A stretch of DNA of 64,000 nt from Flemingiibacterium sp045578725 (GTDB lineage Bacteria; Bacillota; Clostridia; Oscillospirales; CAG-272), in assembly GCA_045578725.1 (NCBI GenBank), contig JAZNKS010000019.1, positions 1-64,000 on the forward strand, in the 5' to 3' direction. A program made the position numbers and the translations under genes. Positions 52,450 through 59,885 of this stretch are shown piece by piece (positions within the stretch are counted from its first letter, which is position 1; the number at the start of each line of letters is the position of its first letter). The notes under the pieces are model-generated. The model saw only the letters and a list, made by a program, of their open reading frames with translations, ran no database searches and was not told the origin of the DNA.

Positions 52450-53892
52450 ATGAAAAAGATTCAGTCTTCCCTTGTTTTATTGCTGAGCGCATCCTTGCTG
52501 CTCGCAGCCTGCGGCAACACGGAACCGCCGGCGGAAACAACGGCTCTCACCGATACTGCCCAAACAACGCCAATCCAATCAGAGCTTATGCCGGATATTC
52601 CCAATGTCACCTTTGAAGGTGAAGAATTCCGCATCATGTACCGCTACGGTGCAGCCTCCTATAATATCGAAGATATCTGGGTGGAAGATATGAACGGCGA
52701 AATCGTCAATGACACGGTCTGGGAACGCAACAATGCCGTGGAAGAGAAATTCGGCCTTACCATCGTCCCTCTCCCGGAAACGTCGCCGATGGCAAAGCTC
52801 CGCACGAATGTGCTGGCGAACGATGATTTCTGTGAGATCCTGGCGGACCGTAAATACGAACTCTTCCCGTTGATTCTTGAGGATTACACCTGGAATCTGA
52901 ATGATCTCAGATATATTGATTTTTCGAAGCCGTGGTGGGATGCCAATGCGGTTGCGCAGATGGCAGTCGGCGACAAGAGCAGCATTATGATCGGTGACTT
53001 CAATCTGAGCTCTACCAGTGATGCGATATTCCTTTGGTTCAACAAGCAGCTTCTCACGGATATCGGTTTTGATATGCCTTATGATACCGTGCGCGACGGA
53101 ACCTGGACGATCGAGTGTATGCGAGAAATGATCATTGCTTCTGCAAAGGATCTTAATGGCGATCAGAAGATGTGTAACGGCGACCGTTTCGGTTTTCTGT
53201 ATGAGGTTCCGTATCGTCTGACCGCCGGATTCGGTGTACAGCTGACCGAGCGGGATGAAAATAATATTCCACTGCTTGCACCCATGAATGACCGTCTGGC
53301 ACAGGCGATGGAGATTGTCACAGCGCTGATGAATGATGAGGAGCACACGATCTCCTATAATAAAATGTCTGATGGCCAGGATACTTCCGCGTTTGCAAAC
53401 AAGTGGAAGTACTCACGCTCTAAGTTTGCGGACGGTCAGATTCTCTTCGTCGAAGCCGGCATCTACTTTGCCGATGAACTGCGTGATATGTCCGAGCCTT
53501 ATGGCATCCTTCCCATGCCGAAGTTTGACGAGAATCAGGAGCGTTACTACAGCCCGGTGGGCGAATACGGTACAGGTTGGGTCATTCCCGTGACAAGCAG
53601 TCAAACGGAGATGACGGATGTTGTCCTGGAATACATGGCTTATGCCTCCGCCCCTCTGGTAGATGCGGTGTATGAAACAACACTCAAGAATAAGCGTATG
53701 GACAGCCCTGACGATGCGGAGATGCTGGACCTGATCCGCGCAACAACCTGGTATGAGATCACATTTGTGCTGGAAACTGGAATCCGTTCAATGCTGGAAG
53801 CAGCGGTTAAAAGCGGAAACATCGCATCGGAATACGCAACACACGCACCGTCGATCAGCGCAAAAATGGAAGCTCTCCAACAAACCGAATAA
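52450..53892 (+). CDS. Extracellular solute-binding lipoprotein of an ABC transporter
   Basis: The 480-residue protein has a lipoprotein signal with lipobox LAAC (Cys 21), a Thr/Pro/Glu-rich spacer and a family-1-like (sugar-type) binding fold: FRIMYRYG, NDTVWERNNAVEEKFGLTI, WWDANAVAQM and GILPMPKFDENQERYYSPVG. Such proteins capture oligosaccharides for CUT1-type ABC importers. No permease or ATPase gene adjoins it, so it must share a transporter encoded elsewhere. It is co-transcribed with the preceding Gfo/Idh gene. Confidence 0.88.
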   Translation: MKKIQSSLVLLLSASLLLAACGNTEPPAETTALTDTAQTTPIQSELMPDIPNVTFEGEEFRIMYRYGAASYNIEDIWVEDMNGEIVNDTVWERNNAVEEKFGLTIVPLPETSPMAKLRTNVLANDDFCEILADRKYELFPLILEDYTWNLNDLRYIDFSKPWWDANAVAQMAVGDKSSIMIGDFNLSSTSDAIFLWFNKQLLTDIGFDMPYDTVRDGTWTIECMREMIIASAKDLNGDQKMCNGDRFGFLYEVPYRLTAGFGVQLTERDENNIPLLAPMNDRLAQAMEIVTALMNDEEHTISYNKMSDGQDTSAFANKWKYSRSKFADGQILFVEAGIYFADELRDMSEPYGILPMPKFDENQERYYSPVGEYGTGWVIPVTSSQTEMTDVVLEYMAYASAPLVDAVYETTLKNKRMDSPDDAEMLDLIRATTWYEITFVLETGIRSMLEAAVKSGNIASEYATHAPSISAKMEALQQTE

Positions 53893-53898
53893 AAGCAA

Positions 53899-53937
53899 TC
53901 TGCCGGACGGCATCCGATACGGATACCGCCCGGCAGA
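53899..53937. terminator. Hairpin between convergent genes
   Basis: A 17-position stem with two mismatches (53900-53916/53920-53936) lies between the binding-protein gene and the convergent ABC ATPase gene and can serve both. Confidence 0.75.
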
Positions 53938-53939
53938 GG

Positions 53940-54614
53940 TTATTTGTGTGATACCGTTTCCAGCACGCCGTCCGAGATCCGGTGAACCGTATCGGCGCGG
54001 GAGGCGATATCCATATCGTGCGTGACCAGCAGAATGGTCTGGCCCCGCTTGTGGAGCGTTTCCAGCAGATTCATAATCTCCGCTGAGGTGGCCTTGTCGA
54101 GATTGCCGGTCGGCTCGTCCGCAAACAGGACGGCGGGATGATTGATAAGCGCACGCGCGATGGCGACACGCTGCATCTGACCGCCGGACAGCTCGCTCGG
54201 CAGATGACCGAGCCGGTCGGCGATGCCGAGGATTTCGGCCAGCTCCGAGAGCTCGCGGACATTTGGCTGCTTATTGTCGATCAGGCAGGGGATGATGATA
54301 TTCTCCCGCGCGGTCAGGTTCGGCATCAGATTGAAATGCTGGAAGACAATGCCGGTCTTCTGCCGGCGGATATCGGCCAGCTCATCCGGCGTGCGGGCGG
54401 CCAGCTCCGTGCCGTCAAGGATGATTTTGCCGGATGTGGGGGCGGCAAGTCCGGCACAAAGATGCAGCAGGGTGCTCTTTCCGGAGCCGGACGGGCCGAT
54501 GATGACGGCAAATTCTCCTTCCTCCACGGAAAAGGTGACGTTTTTGACAGCATAAATCGTATCGCTTCCCTGACGGTACGATTTGGTAAGCTCAACGGTA
54601 CGAAGAATAGACAT
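53940..54614 (-). CDS. ABC transporter ATP-binding protein, MacB/LolD type
   Basis: The 224-residue ATPase has Walker A GPSGSGKST near residue 40, the Q-loop FQHFNLMP, the signature LSGGQMQRVAIARAL, Walker B LFADEPTGNLD and the switch His in LVTHDMD. The pattern fits the MacB/LolD/FtsE-like group that powers FtsX-type permeases rather than import. Its start overlaps the end of the permease gene by 23 bases, so the two form one unit. Likely roles are export of, or resistance to, peptides or lipophilic compounds. Confidence 0.92.
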   Translation of the reverse strand: MSILRTVELTKSYRQGSDTIYAVKNVTFSVEEGEFAVIIGPSGSGKSTLLHLCAGLAAPTSGKIILDGTELAARTPDELADIRRQKTGIVFQHFNLMPNLTARENIIIPCLIDNKQPNVRELSELAEILGIADRLGHLPSELSGGQMQRVAIARALINHPAVLFADEPTGNLDKATSAEIMNLLETLHKRGQTILLVTHDMDIASRADTVHRISDGVLETVSHK

Positions 54615-56625
54615 TCAGATCCTCCTTGGCAATCAGATTCCGGGTGGTGCCGACGGTTGGGATGAGCTGGGCACCGACGGCGATCAGCCCCGAGGCGGTA
54701 TAGAGCAGAAGTGTATAAGGGTGGATGGGGAAGGAATAGCGGCCGGCGGCGAAAATCGCAAGCGTTGCCAGCGTGCCGGCCAGCATACCGAGCACGACAT
54801 TGACGGCGGCGCGCCGGATCGTTTCGGCGGCATAGATGCCGGAAATGGTCTTTTGCCTTGTGCCGAGAGCGCGCAGAACGGAAATCTGCGGTTTCTGGGA
54901 GCGGATGTAGGCGGCGAGGAAGTTATACAGCAGAAGGCTCACGCAGATAAACAGGATCGCGCAGATAAGAGCCATAATCAGCGTTTCGCCGCGCAGATAG
55001 GCGGCCTCGTTGGCGCGGTGGGTGATGATATCGTTGACGGTGTAGGGATAGCCGCCGAACATTTCGCCGAGGAGGGCGCGGACGGAATCGGCATCGGAGG
55101 GATCCCTCAGGCGGATGCCGATCAGCTTCGGAAGGGCGGGAAGACCGGTCAGCTCCTCGTAAACCGTCCCGTTGGTCAGAATGCAGAACCGCCCATCTCC
55201 GAAATCGTAGTCGGTGATGCCCGCGACGGTGAATACGGTTTCATTCTCGCCGGAAGGGGCGCCGCCCGCAATGGAAAGGCGATCGCCGACTTGGTAGCCG
55301 CCATATCCAGAGGCGGGAAGCAGAATGGCGTTTTCGCCGACAGCATCTGTATCCAGACCGAGCTTTGTCAGCTCCTCATGCCATATGGCATCGGTGAGCG
55401 CCCGAACGGTGATCCGGACATACTCCGTATCCCGGTACCGATATTCCGGTTCGCGGTCCAGTTTGGCGGGATCCAGCTTCATGTAGGGGCCGCTTGTCAT
55501 TACGAAGGCGGATACCGTAATCCGATTGTCGGCTTCCAGCGCTTCAATTTTCTCGGTGATTTCGTCGGAGCGCTCCCGCAGAGCATCATAGGGGATTTCC
55601 ACCTGAAAATCCACATCGCCGAAAAGATTCTCATTGGAATTCAGGAGAATCGTCGCGTTTCCGATGACCAGCACCACACAGAGCACGGGCACGGTCAGAA
55701 ACAGGCAGATCCGCCTCTGCTTGTAGTGCCGCTTATAATTGGCGGCGGAAAGATAGCGGACGGCGGATGCGGTGCCATCAACGGGGATATCACGGTTGAA
55801 ATCCGCCATTTCCAGCGGCTGGCGGATGATATCGATGACATCGTCAGAGAGCAGCCGCTTCATGCCGGCGCGGAAGGCAAGATACAGGGCCGCGGCGGAC
55901 AGGAGAATCAGAATCAGAAAGCTGGTGAGCGAATAGCCGAAGGCGAAGGTACTGAGAAATTCATCCCGGACATTCATAAAGGTGTTAAGAATGCCGGCCA
56001 TCAGAAGACAGCTGAGGAGCACCGCAGGGAGCAGGGCGGCGAGCCACACCGCAAGAAGCTCCCGCCACAGAATCCGTTTGAGTTGGGAGGTGCGGGCACC
56101 GAGGGAGCGCAGGATGCCAAGCTCCGGACGGCGCTGATTGAGGAAGGAGTTATAGACAAATCCGATCGCGCCGGCCGCCAGCAGGGCGAATACGGCGGAA
56201 ACAGCTGTGAAGGTGATGTGGAACAGGATCGGAATACTGCTGGTACTGCGCAATTTGCGATAGCTGACCGGCTCCAGATCCAGCTCTTCATCGGCGATGA
56301 TCTGGTTCACCTTCCGGCGGAGCTGATCGAACTGCCCGTCATCGGCGCCGTCGATGGTGATATAGATGACTTCATCCTCATACATCGTCCGGGCGCCGGG
56401 GATGTCGGAAAAATACGTAAGCTCCGATTCCACGGCACCACGGATATGCAGATCAAAGCCGCGGCTGCGATCTTCACGGGCGATGGCATCGCCCCGGACA
56501 AAGCTGTCGCGGTAGATGCCGATGATGTTGATCATCATCATCGAAACGGTCAGAATCAGCAGAAGACTGATATAAGAGCGCGGGTTCTTTTTCAGGGATG
56601 AGCGGATATACAGCCTGGCGAGCAT
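54592..56625 (-). CDS. FtsX-like ABC transporter permease
   Basis: The 677-residue membrane protein has one N-terminal transmembrane helix (SYISLLLILTVSMMMINIIG), an extracellular domain, then three helices near 150-290 with the FtsX core (RRPELGILRSLGARTSQLKRIL). A second extracellular domain and a second FtsX core with KPQISVLRALGTRQKTISGIY end the protein. This duplicated FtsX layout is typical of MacB-like, mechanotransmission-type ABC systems. ATG 56625 is chosen because AAAGGAGG lies before it. The ATPase gene overlaps its end. Confidence 0.9.
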   Translation of the reverse strand: MLARLYIRSSLKKNPRSYISLLLILTVSMMMINIIGIYRDSFVRGDAIAREDRSRGFDLHIRGAVESELTYFSDIPGARTMYEDEVIYITIDGADDGQFDQLRRKVNQIIADEELDLEPVSYRKLRSTSSIPILFHITFTAVSAVFALLAAGAIGFVYNSFLNQRRPELGILRSLGARTSQLKRILWRELLAVWLAALLPAVLLSCLLMAGILNTFMNVRDEFLSTFAFGYSLTSFLILILLSAAALYLAFRAGMKRLLSDDVIDIIRQPLEMADFNRDIPVDGTASAVRYLSAANYKRHYKQRRICLFLTVPVLCVVLVIGNATILLNSNENLFGDVDFQVEIPYDALRERSDEITEKIEALEADNRITVSAFVMTSGPYMKLDPAKLDREPEYRYRDTEYVRITVRALTDAIWHEELTKLGLDTDAVGENAILLPASGYGGYQVGDRLSIAGGAPSGENETVFTVAGITDYDFGDGRFCILTNGTVYEELTGLPALPKLIGIRLRDPSDADSVRALLGEMFGGYPYTVNDIITHRANEAAYLRGETLIMALICAILFICVSLLLYNFLAAYIRSQKPQISVLRALGTRQKTISGIYAAETIRRAAVNVVLGMLAGTLATLAIFAAGRYSFPIHPYTLLLYTASGLIAVGAQLIPTVGTTRNLIAKEDLNVYSSYR

Positions 56626-56653
56626 GACAGACCTCCTTTGCATTTCTGGTTTT

Positions 56654-56682
56654 ATTATACCATGTGACAGATGTCATGTCAA
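56654..56682 (-). promoter_or_regulatory. Promoter of the ABC operon with palindrome in the spacer
   Basis: On the minus strand TTGACA (56677-56682) and TATAAT (56654-56659) have a 17-base spacer. TGACA-GA-TGTCA at 56665-56676 lies inside that spacer and could be a repressor operator. Confidence 0.85.
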
Positions 56683-56715
56683 GAGATCTGTGCAGCTCCG
56701 ACAACCGATTCCCAT

Positions 56716-56750
56716 AAAAAAGCCGCCGCAAACGCATGGTTTGCGGCGGC
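56716..56750 (-). terminator. Terminator after ymdB
   Basis: A perfect 12-bp GC-rich stem (56722-56733/56739-56750) followed on the minus strand by TTTTTT ends the long proB-ymdB operon. Confidence 0.93.
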
Positions 56751-56768
56751 CGCTTTGTATGGATTGGG

Positions 56769-57545
56769 TTACAGGCTGACCCGCTCGGCCCTTTTGCAGA
56801 TGAAACGGTCATCCAGCGTGAAGCAGACCGCATCGGAGCGGATTGAGCCGTCTGCAATCTCGAATTTCACCGGCATTTTGGTGCGGAGCTTTTCGATGAT
56901 CAGCTCGGTTCTTACGCCGAGCACGCTGTCAATCGGGCCGGTCATGCCAAGATCGGTGACATAGCCGCATCCGCGCGGCAGAATCTGCACATCGGCGGTG
57001 GGAACATGGGTGTGCGTGCCGAACAAAGCGCTGACCCGGCCGTCAAAATGCCGTCCGAGCGCGATCTTTTCGCTGGTGGCCTCGCCATGAAAATCCACCA
57101 CGGCGAAATCGTAGCGGCTGTCTTCCCGGTTCAGAATCCGATCCAGCATGGTGAAGGGACATTCCAGCGACTCCATATAGATCGTTCCCAGCAGATTGAT
57201 GACCAGCACGCGGAAGCCGTCGATGTTGACAATCGTGTACCCGTTTCCGGGGGTGCCGGCCGGATAGTTGGCCGGGCGGATCACCGTCTCGCTGTCATCC
57301 AGATAGGAGCGGATGGCTCTTTGGCGGAAGATATGATTGCCGCTGGTCAGGACATCCGCGCCGCCGGCCAGCAGACGGTCGGCCGATTTGGGATCCAGAC
57401 CGTTTCCGGTGCTGGCATTTTCTGCATTGCAGATGACCATATGGATGCCGTTTTCCCGACGGAAATTCCAGAGCCGTTCACAGAGATAGTCAACAGCCTG
57501 CGGACCTACCACATCGCCGATGGCGAGAAGCTTGAAATCTGCCAT
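56769..57545 (-). CDS. ymdB: YmdB family metallophosphoesterase
   Basis: This belongs to the TIGR00282/YmdB family; the Bacillus member hydrolyses 2',3'-cyclic nucleotides and affects biofilm and motility decisions. The motifs are LAIGDVVGPQ, ICNAENASTGNGL, LTSGNHIF, VVDFHGEATSEK and GTHTHVPTAD, which fit the family fully. 258 residues. It is the last gene of the operon, 7 bases after the Gfo/Idh gene. Confidence 0.94.
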   Translation of the reverse strand: MADFKLLAIGDVVGPQAVDYLCERLWNFRRENGIHMVICNAENASTGNGLDPKSADRLLAGGADVLTSGNHIFRQRAIRSYLDDSETVIRPANYPAGTPGNGYTIVNIDGFRVLVINLLGTIYMESLECPFTMLDRILNREDSRYDFAVVDFHGEATSEKIALGRHFDGRVSALFGTHTHVPTADVQILPRGCGYVTDLGMTGPIDSVLGVRTELIIEKLRTKMPVKFEIADGSIRSDAVCFTLDDRFICKRAERVSL

Positions 57546-57552
57546 ACCAGCC

Positions 57553-58593
57553 TCACTCTCCGCTCAAGCGGCCAACGGCCGCAATGCGGCCATTGGCCGC
57601 TTGGCGGTCGGCATAATCCCGCGCCTTCAGCGCCCAGCGGGTGGAGGCAAAGGCATTCTCCGCTGTCAGATCGGAGGGCGTTCCGTGCAGGATCTGCTCG
57701 AGAAAATCGGCGAAGATATCCCGCGCTTCCAGGAGCGGGAGGATGACTTTTCCGCCCGCGGCATCGGAAATCAGCGTGACAGCACCGTCGGTAATTTCCA
57801 GAATTCCCTCGGCTCCCACCAGCCGGCAGCGGTCATCGCCATGCGTGGCGGCCGAAGACGGGCGCAGCATATCCGCCGTAACAGTGGCAATGACCTCGTT
57901 TGTCATGCCGAACATGGCGCAGGAGGTCATATCCATGTCGCCGTTGCCCAGATTGGCATGGGAGGAATGGGCGGCATGAACCGATACATACTGCTCGCCC
58001 GACAGCCATTGCATCCAGTCGATGGCATGAATGGCGACCCAGGGAAGGATGCCGCAGTAGGTGCGGCGGGATTTATAGGATTCGGGGCGGACACCGCATT
58101 TGTACGATTTCCGGGAATCCATCAGCCGGATTTCGCCGATGCGGCCGTCCTCGACGGCTTTTTTTGCGGTGACAAAAGGCGCTTCATAGCGGATTCCGAA
58201 CATTCCGGCCAGCTTTGTACCGGCCGGTGCACCGGCATACGCCGCTTCCAGACCGGCAAGCGAATCAAGATCCATGGCCAGCGGCTTTTCGGAAAAGCAA
58301 TGGATGCCGGCCTTCAGCGCGGCGGCTGTGATTCCGGCTGTATCGCAGAACCAGGGATTGACGATGGCGATGTCCGGCTTTTCGTTATCGAGCATCTCAC
58401 GCCAGTCCTCATACAGCCGGGGCGTGAAGCCCTGCCTGTTCAGATTGGCAAGCGCCGCGGCGGTTCCCTCAGCTTCGATGCCGAAATTTCCGCAGGACAG
58501 CGCGGCAAATTCCACGCCGTATGTTTTCATCGCCTTATAGGCATAGTAGGCATGACCGGAGCATCCGATCTGCACGGCTTTCAGAGTTGACAT
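57553..58593 (-). CDS. Gfo/Idh/MocA family oxidoreductase
   Basis: The third Gfo/Idh protein of the window, 346 residues. The Rossmann start is VQIGCSGHAYYAY, with Ser-Gly-His in the usual glycine loop. The family motif is HCFSEKPLAMD and the active-site region is VAIHAIDWMQWL. It has unusually many Cys and a His/Ser-rich HAAHSSHANLG segment. It lies between rarA and ymdB in a DNA-repair operon, an unexpected place for a sugar enzyme. Its 3' end forms a strong hairpin (57566-57602). Confidence 0.85.
   Translation of the reverse strand: MSTLKAVQIGCSGHAYYAYKAMKTYGVEFAALSCGNFGIEAEGTAAALANLNRQGFTPRLYEDWREMLDNEKPDIAIVNPWFCDTAGITAAALKAGIHCFSEKPLAMDLDSLAGLEAAYAGAPAGTKLAGMFGIRYEAPFVTAKKAVEDGRIGEIRLMDSRKSYKCGVRPESYKSRRTYCGILPWVAIHAIDWMQWLSGEQYVSVHAAHSSHANLGNGDMDMTSCAMFGMTNEVIATVTADMLRPSSAATHGDDRCRLVGAEGILEITDGAVTLISDAAGGKVILPLLEARDIFADFLEQILHGTPSDLTAENAFASTRWALKARDYADRQAANGRIAAVGRLSGE
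57566..57602 (-). repeat. Strong hairpin within the end of the Gfo/Idh coding sequence
   Basis: 17 of 18 positions pair between 57566-57583 and 57585-57602, and both arms are built from GGCCGC/GCGGCC-type units. It falls inside the last codons of the gene and has no T-tract. It may be a mobile palindromic unit or an mRNA-stabilising element. Confidence 0.6.
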
Positions 58594-58610
58594 GACAGGC
58601 TTCCTTTCGC

Positions 58611-59846
58611 TTACTGAGGATTCTTGATCTTATCCCAATAGGCCTTGGCGGCCTGCTCGGTCTTGTTTTCGCCGAAGCGGTAGTACACAGCCTCGGAAAG
58701 ATCGTCGGGGAGATACTGCTGACGGATCCAATCGTTCGGATAATCGTGCGGATATTTGTAGCCGACGAAATTCGGGCTTCGCAGATGCTTTGGCACATCC
58801 TGTCCCTTTCCGGCAGCAATATCTGCGTTTGCGGCGGCCAGCGCCGCATAAGCGGTGTTGGATTTCGGCGAAGTGGCCAGCAGGACGGCCGCGTGGGCAA
58901 GCGGAATCCGCCCTTCGGGGAGCCCCAGCTCACGGGCGCTTTCCACACAGGCGCGGACAATGACCGGCGCCATCGGATACGCAAGGCCGATATCCTCGCT
59001 GGCGATGACCTGAAGCCGCCGGCAGACCGACAGCAGATCGCCGCCCTCCAGCAGCTTTGCCAGATAAAAGACAGCAGCATCCGGATCCGAGCCGCGGATG
59101 GATTTCTGCAGACAGGAAAGCAGATCGTAGTGGACATCGCCGGCGCGGTCAAAATTGCCGAGTACCTTCGGGGTGAAATCGGCGACCAGCTCTTTGGTGA
59201 TCGGGCATCCCTCCGCCTGCGCCAGAACAAAGGCGTTTTCCAGCAGGCCCAGACAGCGCCGGACATCGCCGGAGCCGACCGAGGCGATATAGGAGAGGGC
59301 TTCCGCCTCTGCTTCCACAGCCGGGGTCTGATCACGGTTCAGCCATTCAAGTGTCCGGGTGACGGCGCGCGTACATTCGGCGGCGGATACCGGACGGAAT
59401 TCAAAGACCGCCGACCGGGAGAGGATGGCGTTGTAAACACAGTAATAGGGATTCTCCGTTGTCGATGCGATCAGCGTGATCCGGCCATCCTCCATATATT
59501 CCAGCAGGGATTGCTGCTGTTTTTTGTTGAAATACTGGATCTCATCCAGATAGAGCAGAATACCGCCGCTTCCGAGCATGGTGCCCGTTTCGTCGATCAC
59601 CGCCTTGACATCGGACAACGATGCTGTGGTGGCGTTCAGGCGGCGAAGGGTCATTCCCGAGCATTCGGCAATGATATTGGCGGCGGTTGTCTTTCCCGTG
59701 CCGGGCGGGCCGAAAAAGATCATATTGGTCAGCCGGCCGCTCTCCACCATCCGGCGGAGAATGCCGTTCGTTCCGACCAGCTTTTCCTGTCCCACCATGT
59801 CATCAAAGGACAGCGGGCGCATCCGGTCCGCAAGCGGCTGTGACAT
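58611..59846 (-). CDS. rarA: Replication-associated recombination protein RarA
   Basis: This is an AAA+ ATPase of the RarA/MgsA/WRNIP1 family, related to clamp loaders and acting at stalled replication forks. The N-terminus DRMRPLSFDDMVGQEKLVG, Walker A GPPGTGKTT near residue 46, Walker B LLYLDEIQYFNK and sensor 1 ASTTENP are diagnostic. The C-terminal part contains DPDAAVFYLAKLLEGGD and KHLRSPNFVGYKYPHDYPN, also typical. 411 residues. It is cotranscribed with recG (39-base gap). Confidence 0.94.
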   Translation of the reverse strand: MSQPLADRMRPLSFDDMVGQEKLVGTNGILRRMVESGRLTNMIFFGPPGTGKTTAANIIAECSGMTLRRLNATTASLSDVKAVIDETGTMLGSGGILLYLDEIQYFNKKQQQSLLEYMEDGRITLIASTTENPYYCVYNAILSRSAVFEFRPVSAAECTRAVTRTLEWLNRDQTPAVEAEAEALSYIASVGSGDVRRCLGLLENAFVLAQAEGCPITKELVADFTPKVLGNFDRAGDVHYDLLSCLQKSIRGSDPDAAVFYLAKLLEGGDLLSVCRRLQVIASEDIGLAYPMAPVIVRACVESARELGLPEGRIPLAHAAVLLATSPKSNTAYAALAAANADIAAGKGQDVPKHLRSPNFVGYKYPHDYPNDWIRQQYLPDDLSEAVYYRFGENKTEQAAKAYWDKIKNPQ

Positions 59847-59885
59847 ATCGGTTTGCCTCCGTTCGTTGTATTGGGAAGATTCGGG

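Noticed and set aside
52450..56625. One import system made of the binding lipoprotein and the adjacent ABC genes
   Set aside because: The ABC pair is convergent, separated by a terminator, and of MacB/FtsX type, which does not work with sugar-binding proteins.
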